From Yponomeuta sedellus (lineage: Eukaryota > Arthropoda > Insecta > Lepidoptera > Yponomeutidae): a stretch of DNA of 64,000 bases. The notes below the pieces were generated by a model that worked only from the letters and a program-made list of their open reading frames with translations, was not told the origin of the DNA and ran no database searches. This document shows positions 31,379 through 41,829 of the stretch, one piece after another. The DNA lies in assembly GCA_934045075.1 (NCBI GenBank), contig OW203722.1, positions 398,501-462,500 on the forward strand. The letters are read 5' to 3'. How positions within the stretch are numbered: position 1 is the first letter of the stretch; every line of letters starts with the position of its first letter. A program made the position numbers and the translations under genes.

Positions 31379-33020
31379 GGTACAAATATTTAAATAATAA
31401 TATACATACTTAAATACGTAAAAAAATACATATACAATTAAATACATATCGGTAAGCAACATATACTTAAATAATAATGTACATAAATACCTAAAAATAA
31501 ATACTTATACAATTGAATACATATAAGCAACAGTTTTCCAGTTTATCCAGTAAGATAGTGGACATTCCATAAATGGACTGCTTGAACCGTGAAATAGGAG
31601 CCATAAAATTATGTACTGTGGAGAGGAGTTTTGAGGAGAAGGTTTTGGGATGAGCGAAGAGTCAGGCTATGGGAAGAATGGAGAAACTCGAAACGCTCTT
31701 TGAGGTAGGATGGGGTAGCTGGGTTGAACAAAATGCAATAGAGGAGTGAAAGAATGTAAGCATTCCGGCGGAGACACATGGGGAGCCACTTGAGCTTAGT
31801 TCGATATTCAGAAATATGGTCATATTTGCGTAAACCAAATATGAACCGGATACGAAAGTTTTGGAGACGGTCAAGCTTATTTAGCTGCTCTTCTGTGAGG
31901 TTTAGATAGCTGATGTCAGCGTAGTCGAGAATCGGTAAAAGGAGAGACTGAGCCAACACAACCTTGGTAGCCGTAGGAAGGAAATTGCTGAGACGCCTAA
32001 GTGAACCTGCGGATGCAAACATCTTCCAACTTACCATTTCCAACTGAGGAACCCAAGATAAGGTAGTGTCGAACAAGATCCCCAAATTTTTACCACTGAA
32101 CGGTATGGGTATACCATCAAACAGGATAGGTGGTAAGGAACTCACATCAACTCTGGAGATAAATCGAGGACTACCAATAATTATGACATGAGTTTTTTTG
32201 GATTAACGTTCAGTCCATGTGCCACACTCTAATCCAGAATACGCACAAGGTCACTGTTTGTAGTATTTATTGCTGAATGAAGTTGGTTGAGTGGAGCTTG
32301 TGTATATATTTGAAGATCGTCTGCATAAAGGTGGTAGGAAGAAAATAACTTGTGGGACATACTATTAATGAAAATTTCAAAGAGAAGTGGAGACAACACT
32401 CCACCTTGCGGGACACCGGCAGATGTTCCGCACCATTCGGAGAAAGAATCATCAATACGAATACGTTGCCGGCGTCCGTGTAGATAACTACGAAACCAGT
32501 CAATTACCGTTGGAGATATGTTAAGAGAACAAAGCAACGCCAAGAAAATGTCGAAATCGACGGCTTTAAAAGCGTTGCTGAAGTCGAGCAGCGACAGAAC
32601 TGTCAACTGCCCTTCCTCCATCCTCAAACGCATGTTGTCCGTTATTTTAATAAGCGCCGTAACAGTGCTATGTGCGGGGCGGAAACCTGATTGGAGAGGA
32701 TTGAGGAGATTGTTTTTTGTAAGGAAATAACTTAACTGGGAATGGACAAGACGTTCAAGGACTTTGTACAGGAATGGCAGGATGCATATAGGGCGATACT
32801 CGGAGAAGGAAGAAGGGAAGGGAAATATCCCAGAGGAAATTTTGGTTATTATCGGCGCAATTAAGTCCAGGATCGGTATCAGCATGTTACGGCTTATATT
32901 ATCACAACCAACAGCGTTAGACGTGATAGAGATGATGTTTTTCTTAACATCACAATCCGAATATTTACTCAGACTAAAAGAAGAATGATCAGGAGTTGGA
33001 ACTGAGGAAATAAGATTAAG
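31379..33020 (-). pseudogene. L2/CR1-like LINE reverse transcriptase, decayed
   Basis: On the minus strand the first frame (about 33000-32229) covers RT fingers and palm: 'FSEYRPICILPFLYKVLERL', 'LQSGFRPAHSTVTAL', 'LLDFSNAFKAVD', 'GVPQGGVLSPLLF' and 'YADDLQIY'. The next (32145-31609) covers the 'NLGILFDTTLSW' thumb and 'LDYADISYLNLTEEQL'. Three lesions are visible. A TAG at 32229-32231 stands where a tryptophan codon is expected. One A is missing from the A-run near 32197, shifting the frame. About 20 residues appear to be deleted between 'ITKISSGIFP' and 'FSEYRPI'. The YADD motif is intact but the copy cannot make protein. Confidence 0.85.
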
Positions 33021-33350
33021 TTTTTCAGATTTTTAGCCTCTAAATAGGCTTAATTTTTTTTTTAAAAAGCCTAAGTTTTATAATGCATCCATTGAGTTAT
33101 TGAGCTGCCGCTCCACTCCACCTTCTGTGGGTGTTGATTCTAGCTCACGTCATGTAGCTAGCCGTGTGCGCTGACGAGATTAGCCCAACTTGGACAAACT
33201 ATGAAAGGAAGTAATCACCGAACTTGTGCGGAGCTACCACACATTAGATCCTCGCGGGAGGTTGGCTAGGAACGATTTTGTTTACTGCGGATACAAAGTC
33301 AGCGCTTACATTCATCTACAAGAAGGAGAAGAAGAAAAACATTTATTATA
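33020..33350. other. unassigned intergenic sequence
   Basis: It begins with a SINE G tail scrap (tttttagcctctaaataggc, 33029-33049); the rest is unassigned. Confidence 0.4.
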
Positions 33351-33560
33351 GAAACAGTGCACACGCCACAGTAACAGAACAAACTTAAAACATATTACTA
33401 AACATGACATTCACAAAAAACAAAAACAAAGAAGAAAAACGAAAGGTCCGCTATAAATGGCAACTGACTCAGCAATATGCTGATAGACTAGCCTCCAGCG
33501 CTGATTTTCAGTCATTGCCCGGTGCTACCCCACGAGCCTCACAGACTGCGGTGCGAAACA
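33330..33560 (-). repeat. LINE 3' UTR fragment
   Basis: The reverse complement contains 'gactgaaaatcagcgctgga', 'gctgagtcagttgcc' and ends 'ataataaatgtttttcttct', matching in order the 3' UTR at 31120-31370. Confidence 0.5.
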
Positions 33561-33940
33561 ATCATGGGCAGTACCATATTGAGTAAAATACTTATACTCG
33601 TGTGTTGTATAGAATAACATTTATATCAATAGAATACGTATTATGTATACAGAATGAAAAAGATACCTAAATAGTTTTAAATAAGTGACAGAATAAGCTA
33701 CAATAATAAACAAATAAAATTATACGCAAATGAATAACTAGCTTTAATTATATTGATAGAAAGATAAATGTAATTACATATAATAAATTCGCACACATTA
33801 TACTGAAATAGGAAAAGAATACAAGATACGAGTATATAGGCATAACAATAACGACAATTTTGGACATGTCAATATGCGTGGGCGTGTGTAAGTCCTTCAC
33901 CGAATGGTATGACCACCTGGGACTAGATTCCGCTAATGCA
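33560..33940. other. unassigned intergenic sequence
   Basis: AT-rich, nothing recognisable. Confidence 0.45.
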
Positions 33941-33944
33941 TTGT

Positions 33945-34100
33945 ACTAAGTAAGTAAGTTAATAATTTATTTCCAAGAAGACAATACTGTGTGGTATCGG
34001 CCTAGAGAATAGCACCAACCCAAATTCTTCCCGCGGGTGTGGTAAAAAGTAACTAAGGGACACAAACCAGGGGGTGGGCAGCAGCAGCTCTCTTTCGTCC
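33945..34100 (+). repeat. LINE-tailed SINE, family B (5' part)
   Basis: 'ggcctagagaatagcaccaa', 'cccgcgggtgtggtaaaaag' and 'gtgggcagcagc' are the reverse complement of 46680-46795. Confidence 0.6.
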
Positions 34101-34402
34101 GAGCTACTGCGTGAGCTAGACGTGTCGCATAAATTTTTAATATCACTGGCTACTTGAGTTTAACAAAACTGGATTTTATAACACTATAAGTAAGAGGCAT
34201 TCTACTTGACCACAAGACCGGTAAATTATTGTCTCGCCATCGACGCCGCGTCGTGTACTATCGCGGGCTCGCTCACCCTTTCAGTGCAGCTCCGTGTCCT
34301 TCTCGCTCGCACTCCAGTAAGTGGCACTGCAAGATTCCGATAAAGCTGGTGGTACACCGCGCCCCGTTCAGCTAGCTGATACAGAATACTTCAGAGTATC
34401 CA

Positions 34403-35275
34403 ATGATGCCGCTAAAAAGGACTCCACCAAACTCATCTGCAAAAATGGACCTTGAAGATATCGGAGGGAGTTTACCCGACCTCAACACTGAATCAAATCA
34501 GATGAACGTGTCCCAACGTTTACTCAAGCGAAAACGCGATAATGATACGCAGGATTTTATGAAGGAAATTAGAGCCATGTTCACAACCTTCGGATCCCAA
34601 CAAGATGCTAAACTCAACCTCCTACAAACATCCATTCTCGATTTAAAGACTTCCATGGATTTCATTTCTACAAAATACGATGATATGGAGCGAAAAATGA
34701 GTTTTCTGGTCGAAGACCGAAAACATAATCTGCAGCAGATAAAAGTCCTGGAAGACAAAGTAGAAAATCTCGAACGAGCGTCATGTGCGGCTAAAATTGA
34801 AATACGTAATGTCCCAAAAAAACACAATGAGACCAAAGAGGATGTTTGCGAGCTTGTTAAATTGGCTGGAAATGCACTCAGCGTACCACTGAATAATTTT
34901 GACATACGTGACGCCTATCGTATTAACGCCAAAACAGCAGCCAAGACAATCATAGTGGAGTTTTCTACTATTCTCCTCAAGGAAAAGGTTATCAAAGCTG
35001 TGAGACGGCTCAATAAGGCCGATAAGGATGGAAGACTAAACTCGTCTCATCTGAAGTTGGATGGCCCTTCTCAACCTATCTACATCTCTGAAACGTTAAC
35101 CAAGAAGGCAAGACGCTTGCGCTTTCTCGCTAGTGACTTCGCAAGGAATTTTGGATATAAATACTGTTGGTCATCTTATGGCAAAATATATTTGCGAAAA
35201 AAGGATGGAGCCCCCCAATTTCGCATTGACGATGAAGCTGACCTTGAACCTTTAAAAAGGGACGAATCAAAGTGA
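34403..35275 (+). CDS. retrotransposon ORF1, coiled coil plus FP-like domain
   Basis: This 290-residue protein should bind the element's RNA and form the ribonucleoprotein that ORF2 acts on. The N-terminal 50 residues are polar. About 55-128 is heptad-rich and charged (coiled coil, probably multimerising). From about 132 the protein matches the pattern of the baculovirus FP C-terminal domain that many insect LINE ORF1 proteins share: 'KIEIRNVPKKHNE' opens it, 'IRDAYRIN' and 'TIIVEF' follow, and 'IYISETLTKKARRLRF' and 'WSSYGKIYLRK' close it. No zinc knuckle is seen. The start is the first ATG after the leader; a second ATG two codons on the same frame (34406) is equally usable. The FP link is family knowledge; RNA binding is inferred. 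Confidence 0.85.
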   Translation: MMPLKRTPPNSSAKMDLEDIGGSLPDLNTESNQMNVSQRLLKRKRDNDTQDFMKEIRAMFTTFGSQQDAKLNLLQTSILDLKTSMDFISTKYDDMERKMSFLVEDRKHNLQQIKVLEDKVENLERASCAAKIEIRNVPKKHNETKEDVCELVKLAGNALSVPLNNFDIRDAYRINAKTAAKTIIVEFSTILLKEKVIKAVRRLNKADKDGRLNSSHLKLDGPSQPIYISETLTKKARRLRFLASDFARNFGYKYCWSSYGKIYLRKKDGAPQFRIDDEADLEPLKRDESK

Positions 35276-35460
35276 CTAGTGCATTCCGCAACTAAAGATC
35301 TGGCTTATAGTATTTGTGTTGTGTTTGTGTCTGTCTGTTCATTGCTTGTATTGCACGGCGGCTACTATGTAAGTTCTCCTTTTTCTTTGTGTGCCACTAG
35401 CCTAATTTATATTAGCGACCTCATAGTTGAATTACCCACTCAGAACATAAATACCTCTCA

Positions 35461-38382
35461 ATGGATAATCTAAGGAATACTCAAAATGAAATTGATTCCC
35501 TAGGAAAAGCATCTTCGCTATCTTGTTCCCCGGAAGATTGCAAAAACATCATAGGGTCTCCGGATGCAAAGATCAGGATTCTCCACATGAATATACGCAG
35601 CATAAATAAAAACTTTGATAGTTTTTTAGTTCTTTTATCTAGATTGCAATTCAAACCCGAAGTGATTGTGCTATCCGAATGCTGGCTCTATAAGGTAAAT
35701 AATATACCCCAGATAGACGATTACGTTTCTTATGCCTCCCTTTCAAACTTAAATCAAAATGATGGTGTAATAATTTACGTGCTTAATAATATTTCACATA
35801 AAATAGTATACCCCTCGTTTTCGGACGGAAACTGCATGGTATGTGAGACCGACTCGGACCTCGCTATTGTTGCTATTTACAGATCACCATCTAATCAGGT
35901 TACCAGTAATTTTCTTAACAGCCTAAATAATACTCTGACGTCTTTATCTAGCTACACTAATATTGCCTTAATAGGTGATTTAAACATAAATATTAGCCCC
36001 CATTCCTCGAGTAGCCAGCAGGACGAATACTTAAACTTAGTAGCATCGCATGGACTTCTACCTACACACAATCTCCCTACCCGACAGACGGCCTGTCTGG
36101 ACCATGTAATACTTAAATCTAGCCATCAGTCCATCACTTTAATACTTGATAACTGTGTTACTGACCATAGCCCTGTTCTACTCGCTTTAAGCACTAAGAC
36201 GCAAAGGCCTAAACCTATAAAAACTCATACTAAAATAGATTACCCGGCCTTAACACACGAAATAAATAACACGGACTTTGCTAGTATTTTAATTACACAG
36301 GATGCCAACGAGGCAGCTGATCTGTTAGTTACCAATCTTTCCAAGGTTATAAGGGTCCATTCTACTATATTAAAGATACCGCGTAGGAAAGTTATAATAA
36401 AACCGTGGATTACTCCTGGTCTATTAAGATGCTCCAGAAACCGAGATCAGTTACACCGCAAGCATAAAAAAGATCCTGACAATACTGTCCTCAAAACCAC
36501 TTTTACTAGGTACCGCAACTTTTGCACTAATCTCTTGAGGCGTGTCAAACAGATATATGAGCAGGCTGAACTAGAAAAAGTAAAACGTAATCCTAAAGCT
36601 ACTTGGGAAATAATAAAAAACATTAGCAATATAAATTCTAAGTCTTCACCCCCCCTTGAACTACTGAATTTGAGTACTGAACCTCTCATGTCACTAAACA
36701 CAGTAAATAATTTTTTCGCAAATATTGGAAAAAACCTGGCCAGCAAAATTAACCCATCTAAGCACGCCCTAAAATTTTTTCAACCTACTCAAATTAATTC
36801 TTTTGCACTGACAGAGGTGGACTGCTGTGAGATAGACGATATAATTAAAGGACTTCGATCCGATTGTTCCGTAGGTCATGATGGCATATCCGCCATAGTA
36901 CTTAAATCAGTTCGCCTCAAAATAGTTCCAGTTATCACACATATATGTAACCTTTCCTTTAGATCAGGTATCTTTCCTACTACTTTTAAAAAGGCAGTAG
37001 TCCATCCCATCCACAAAAGCGGGGACAGAGACAGTGTCAATAACTATAGACCAATATCTGTTTTGAGCACCTTATCTAAGGTTTTGGAAAAGGCACTTAA
37101 TAACAGACTTACCCTTTATCTTGAGAATAACAGTATAATATCAGAAAACCAATACGGATTTAGAAGGGGCAGATGCACAGAAGATGCAGTTATTGAATTA
37201 ACCACAACTGTTTCAAAGGTTTTAGACGGCAAAAGAAAGTGTATGGGCGTTTTCCTCGACCTTTCTAAGGCATTTGACACTGTCTCTGTTCCCCTCCTTC
37301 TAAACAAACTGGAAGCTATTGGAATAAGAGGAGTAGCCTTGGACATCTTCCGTGACTATCTCTTGGACCGAACACAAACAGTAAAAATTAATGAATTCTT
37401 CAGTGATGAGTGCGCTTTAGAGTACGGCGTTCCGCAAGGGTCTATCCTTGGTCCAACCCTTTTCATAATATATTTAGATCAACTTTGTAATTTGACCATA
37501 CCTGACTGCAATATCATAACGTATGCAGACGACACAGTACTCTTGATTCAGGGCTCAAACTGGACTGAGACTTGTAAACGTGCAGAATCAGCACTTACAA
37601 TTGTGATGGATTGGCTATCTCAAAACCTGCTAACTCTAAATGTTGAAAAGACCAAATGTTTGCCTTTTTGTTTTCGTGCATGCGCTTTAGACTCCTTTGA
37701 ACTTAATATTAGGGCTCACTTGTGTGGCCAGTCACAACCTACCTGTGATTGTCTTAGTTTAAAAGTAACTGACAATATCAAATATCTCGGAATAACTCTT
37801 GATCCGGCACTGTCCTGGAAAAAACAGATAAAAAATCTGACCGGACGGTGTCGGAAACTTATATTTATATTTAAAAGACTTAGAAACTCTGTTAGTTTTG
37901 AAACCATTATTAGTGTGTACTATGCGTTAGCTCAGTCTATTTTAACTTATTGCATTGCAGCTTGGGGTGGGGCCGCTAAAACCCTACTTCTTCCCTTAGA
38001 AAGAGCACAGAGGGCTGTCCTCAAAGTCATGACCAGGAAACCTTTTAGATATTCTACCTCTCTTTTATATGCGGACACACAGGTACTCACTGTGAGACAG
38101 CTCTTTGTGCTAAATTGCATACTACGTAAGCACAGCTCAATGCCATTTGACCCATATAAAACGGATAAACGGAGAAAAGATCGGGTCTGTCAGACTTTCC
38201 CCCACCATACTAGCTCAGCCGCCAAACACTATTTTTTTATTAGTCCTCGGATATATAATATAGTCAACAAAAAATTACTCATTCATCCTCTTTTAACTTA
38301 TGAGGTCAAACAAAAAACAAAAGCATGGCTATTAACTTTGTCATACTTGGATACAGAGAACTTACTTTCTATATACAGCTGA
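35461..38382 (+). CDS. retrotransposon ORF2, endonuclease and reverse transcriptase
   Basis: This 973-residue protein nicks the target DNA and copies the element RNA onto it in the nucleus. Endonuclease at about 37-245 carries N44 (LHMNIRSI), E73 (LSECW), 'AIYRSPS', D173/N175 (IGDLNIN), D214-H215 (LDHV) and D235-H236 (TDHSP), so the active site is complete. Reverse transcriptase at about 455-760 has 'GHDGISA', 'NNYRPISVLS', 'NQYGFRRGR', 'FLDLSKAFD' (first catalytic D600), 'YGVPQGSILGP', 'YADDT' (D690, D691) and 'KYLGITLD'. A long C-terminus without RNase H or a zinc knuckle follows. The start is the first ATG after an in-frame TGA at 35428. ORF2 lies 185 nt behind ORF1 in another frame, so its translation may need reinitiation or an internal entry. 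Confidence 0.92.
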   Translation: MDNLRNTQNEIDSLGKASSLSCSPEDCKNIIGSPDAKIRILHMNIRSINKNFDSFLVLLSRLQFKPEVIVLSECWLYKVNNIPQIDDYVSYASLSNLNQNDGVIIYVLNNISHKIVYPSFSDGNCMVCETDSDLAIVAIYRSPSNQVTSNFLNSLNNTLTSLSSYTNIALIGDLNINISPHSSSSQQDEYLNLVASHGLLPTHNLPTRQTACLDHVILKSSHQSITLILDNCVTDHSPVLLALSTKTQRPKPIKTHTKIDYPALTHEINNTDFASILITQDANEAADLLVTNLSKVIRVHSTILKIPRRKVIIKPWITPGLLRCSRNRDQLHRKHKKDPDNTVLKTTFTRYRNFCTNLLRRVKQIYEQAELEKVKRNPKATWEIIKNISNINSKSSPPLELLNLSTEPLMSLNTVNNFFANIGKNLASKINPSKHALKFFQPTQINSFALTEVDCCEIDDIIKGLRSDCSVGHDGISAIVLKSVRLKIVPVITHICNLSFRSGIFPTTFKKAVVHPIHKSGDRDSVNNYRPISVLSTLSKVLEKALNNRLTLYLENNSIISENQYGFRRGRCTEDAVIELTTTVSKVLDGKRKCMGVFLDLSKAFDTVSVPLLLNKLEAIGIRGVALDIFRDYLLDRTQTVKINEFFSDECALEYGVPQGSILGPTLFIIYLDQLCNLTIPDCNIITYADDTVLLIQGSNWTETCKRAESALTIVMDWLSQNLLTLNVEKTKCLPFCFRACALDSFELNIRAHLCGQSQPTCDCLSLKVTDNIKYLGITLDPALSWKKQIKNLTGRCRKLIFIFKRLRNSVSFETIISVYYALAQSILTYCIAAWGGAAKTLLLPLERAQRAVLKVMTRKPFRYSTSLLYADTQVLTVRQLFVLNCILRKHSSMPFDPYKTDKRRKDRVCQTFPHHTSSAAKHYFFISPRIYNIVNKKLLIHPLLTYEVKQKTKAWLLTLSYLDTENLLSIYS

Positions 38383-38845
38383 TATTATTTCCCGTTTTTT
38401 ATTTTTTTTTTATTTTAAATAACAAATATTCGCCCTATACAAATATACGTTTAGCTTTTAGCTTAGATTATTATAACTTTTTTTTTTTTTATTTTTTTTT
38501 CCTCCAACCTCCCTAATTGATAATTTATGTATCGATCCCAAGAAACAGTCGTAGGGTTAGGTTGAGTCCAGAAATGCAAAGTCATTAACTTTGTTTTAAT
38601 TCCTACACAGTTTTAAGCTTACCCTTTATCATTTTAAGTATAGTGATATGTTATGTATTATGTAAGTCACTCGTCGAAAGAGCTCCAACTCCTAAGATAC
38701 AGGTTAATCCTAGTTTAGGTGTTGGAAGTCGCATTAAAATGTGTAAATCACTTACTTACTATATAATATTATTGTTACTTAAGAGTGTATTGATTTTATT
38801 TGCTCCAATAAACACTTTTTTACTTTACTTTTTTACTTCATTCAT

Positions 38846-39284
38846 CGGCATTCGATCATAACTTAATGGCATTACTTCAGCCAGTAATATTGCGTCCGCC
38901 TATACGTGTGTGCGTTAAGCGATAACGTGTGCGCTTGATAAATGACTGCGGCAGGCCACGTGGAAACGTGGAGCCGAAAGAATCGGTCTTTTGTGACGTG
39001 TGAATTACTGGTTTTCTTGCAATAAAAAAATATGGATTTCATGATTAGTGATCATTTTAGCATGCCAATCAACGTTAGGGATTCGCTGATTGGTAAATAC
39101 TTTTATACCACGATACTAGTTGTTGCTCAGGGTGTGCCGAATGTGTGAGCTCAAGTAAATTCGTCATACGGGGATGAATAGTGGAGAAACAGTAAATGAA
39201 ATATCACCGACTAAGACTTGTTTACAGTACACAGATCTATGTAATTTTAATAATTTAATTAGCTTATCGTAATTAGAGGGTTTT
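38846..39284. other. unassigned intergenic sequence
   Basis: No gene and no recognised repeat. Confidence 0.4.
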
Positions 39285-39530
39285 TCAAAACTTGTGCGAA
39301 CTTGACTCGGACACCATGCGCGTTCGGCGTGGGTTAACGTTTGCGCTGATACAATTAGGCACCTAATTCGTTCAGGTTTCCTTAGGATGTTTTTCTTTAT
39401 ACAGTCAGTAAGCAAAACTATAACATTTTCACAAATTACCAAAGATATTGCTTTTAGTACATAATATGTTAGGATTCGAACTTACTACTACTCGTTTAAA
39501 GCAATAGGTCTATCCACAGCTAGCAATGTA
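39285..39530 (-). repeat. SINE family A, strongly decayed
   Basis: 'caggtttccttaggatgttt' and a degenerate box B (reverse complement of ggattcgaactt at 39473) lie in the order expected for an antisense SINE A. Confidence 0.4.
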
Positions 39531-39869
39531 TATATGTATACCAATGTATATGATCATCAATATATTTTTTTGCTAGTTAGTATGAATTGCGGTCTTTCAG
39601 AGCGCGCTGAAAACTAAATTAAAAGGGAGTCGAAACTGTCCCTCCACCTGTATTTATGACGCGACCCAACGGTGATCAGGATCCCGATGAAAAATAGGAC
39701 AAACAGCCCCAAAGTAGAGCCATAAATTTGCGGAAGGTCGCGCAAAACACGCGGCGAATGAGTAACGCGCGCGGAGACAAAAATCTGTGTAATTAACTTG
39801 TCACCCTAGCATGCACTCTTGTGGATATTTTATTTTCTCTCAACCTATAGACACCTGAATCGTTCATAG

Positions 39870-40200
39870 CCTCTGCTGCTTTAATGATCACAAAGGTTAA
39901 GCAACATAGGTCGCGTTTAGTGCATGCATGGGTGTCACCGTCTATGACTATAAAAGCTAGTGGCATTTTTTCGAACGGTTCTGTGCTTCGCAAAGCACGT
40001 TTAGCAAGTGGTGCCGGCTGCTATCGATGGCCAACAGAGGCTTTATGGCGGCTTAAAAAATTCTGACAGTGACCAGCCACTGGTCTTACAAGCCTCTACC
40101 AATCCGGACGTGGCCCCGTGGTGGAGTATGGCCTATACCTTTCATAGCGAAGAGACCCGTGCCCCTCGGTGGGGACATAATGGGTTGATGATGATGTAAT
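39870..40200 (+). repeat. 5S-rRNA-derived SINE
   Basis: The head 'aaggttaagcaacataggtc', 'gcatgcatgggtgtcaccgt' follows the 5S rRNA internal promoter region. The body has 'ggtgccggctgctatcgatg', the late part 'gtggccccgtggtggagtat', and the 3' tail gttgatgatgatg. Confidence 0.75.
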
Positions 40201-40249
40201 CATTTATGTCAATGAACGATGCCTTCTTTTCTATATAAAGGGATCATTA

Positions 40250-40475
40250 ATAAATTTTAATTAAAAAAGTACGTAAAATACAAAAAATTAATATGTAAAA
40301 CTACATTAAGATAATTTTGTTATGTAAATTCTAATGTTATTCTGATTGTGAGCGAAAACCTGTTATTGGCTTTAAATCTAATTCATCTTATTCTATGTAA
40401 AAATGCCTCGTGTATAAACCTAGCTGTTGGTTTTCCAATAAACAATAAAATAAAATAAATAAATGATGATGATGA
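40250..40475 (+). repeat. LINE 3' tail (unidentified family)
   Basis: An AT-rich stretch ends 'ttttccaataaacaataaaa' followed by taaaa/aata units and (gat)n, resembling the tail of a non-LTR element. No coding part is seen. Confidence 0.35.
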
Positions 40476-40479
40476 CGAT

Positions 40480-41035
40480 AGACGCCTATTGCTGAGAAGG
40501 GCTTGTCTTGGGATTTTCACATCCAGTCTTAACATTTTAACCAGGTGGTTTTCTGCCTAGATATCTACGTCTGCTCATCTCCAGACTCGTACATCTTAGA
40601 CCTTTACCTTTCAACTTTTATCAAATATTTCAACACTGGAAAACAAATGCATTACACACAATAACTAGATGATGGATGATTGACTCTTACAAAAAATATT
40701 TATCTGACGCTCCAACGAAAGGCAAGCTGTCTCACTACCTAATCTAAAATAAATGATTTATTTCTCTGTCTATTTAATCTGCAAGGCACAAGCCTTTACT
40801 AAGTAAGAGCGTATGGGCTTACTGTTAACTTGTGTCGATGAGTAAGCTCGATGTATCCTTTCTTCAAACATCAAGATACCCTAATGTTGGGTGTAATGAA
40901 CTCTAATAATACATGACGGGAGTGCACCACAATCGTTAGGTCCACCGAGTTCTTCGGCCTTGCGAGAGGCAGAGATAAATAAGAAGAAAAAAAAAGAATG
41001 AGATTACACCCTCACTAACACTATGAAGAGAACAC
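40480..41035. other. unassigned intergenic sequence
   Basis: Nothing recognisable apart from short simple tracts. Confidence 0.4.
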
Positions 41036-41039
41036 TCGT

Positions 41040-41255
41040 ACAATGTAGTGCCTGGGACATTATTTTTAGATGGAGTAGAATTGCCCAGCACCTATGCCAT
41101 CCTAACAGTTTAGTCAGCCTACCCTACAACAAAGACTAGTCAATACTTGTGGAGCCAACCAAGCTGCAGGTTTTCTCACTATGTTTTCCTTTACAGTTAG
41201 CGTGTGGCATTGCTACTGCGATCTAGATTTCGAAACGAGAACTTCGAAAATATGC
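41040..41255 (-). repeat. SINE family A, antisense
   Basis: 'gcccagcacctatgccatcc', 'gtggagccaaccaagctg', 'ttttctcactatgttttcct' and 'gttagcgtgtggcattgcta' are the reverse complement of the body of the copy at 56220-56585. Confidence 0.7.
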
Positions 41256-41659
41256 AGTCGCATGACATTGCAATGAATAAATATGAACATGAAAAGGCCT
41301 CTTCACTTTCACGTACCGTTATAATAAATTCTTTTTAGACCCGTTCCCTGTTTTTCATGTGCCTTTCAGTTAATACATTCTCTTTCCACTGAAAATATGC
41401 TTCGCCAAGGCTTGCTTCTCCTTATTGTCCACGGCTGAGAAAATGTAAGAAAGCCTTCAAAAGTGAAAATAATATAGTAGTTAGAGCTTGCGCACACGAT
41501 AGATGGTTTATGAAAAATGGTGCAATAGGGTGTAGCCGCAAAAACGAATGCTAGGCCTGCACCCCGGCTCAGTTTAATTAAGGGACAATAAGCTCTCGGT
41601 CCAGACTCCATTATGAAATTCATGACCGTTCTACAAACTAAAAGTAACCAGAATTATAA

Positions 41660-41800
41660 ATAATATTCTTCTATTTAAAAACCTATTTAGAGGCTAAAAA
41701 TTTCACCCATGCCGGGATTCGAACCCGCAACCTCTGGCTATCCGTACCAGCGCTCTACCAATTGAGCCAATGGGCGACTCACGGCATCAGTGAAATTTCG
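41660..41800 (-). repeat. tRNA-derived SINE, family G
   Basis: The reverse complement has a tRNA-like fold: acceptor gcccatt with catgggt, D-arm ggctcaattggtagagc, and T-arm with ggttcgaatcc. The anticodon loop reads acggata, lacking U33, so it is not a working tRNA. The tail 'ttttagcctctaaatagg' follows. Scraps of the family are at 54205-54285 and 33029. Confidence 0.75.
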
Positions 41801-41829
41801 AACCTCTTTACAATGTTCTCTGTATTACG

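Larger units (their letters stand above)
34200..38845 (+). mobile_element. apparently intact two-ORF non-LTR retrotransposon
   Basis: A GC-richer 5' leader (34200-34402) is followed by ORF1, a 185-nt spacer, ORF2, and a 3' UTR that ends in two tandem 'acttttttactt' units near 38812-38838 instead of poly(A). This tail fits CR1-group elements. Both ORFs are free of stops and all catalytic motifs are present. The 5' end and any target duplication could not be fixed. CR1/Daphne-like is my best placement, based on the FP-like ORF1 and the 'TCDCLSLK' segment of ORF2. Confidence 0.8.

Noticed and set aside
41690..41780. Possible tRNA gene on the minus strand
   Set aside because: The anticodon loop lacks U33, the acceptor starts with a wobble pair, and a SINE tail follows directly; scraps of the same unit occur elsewhere.
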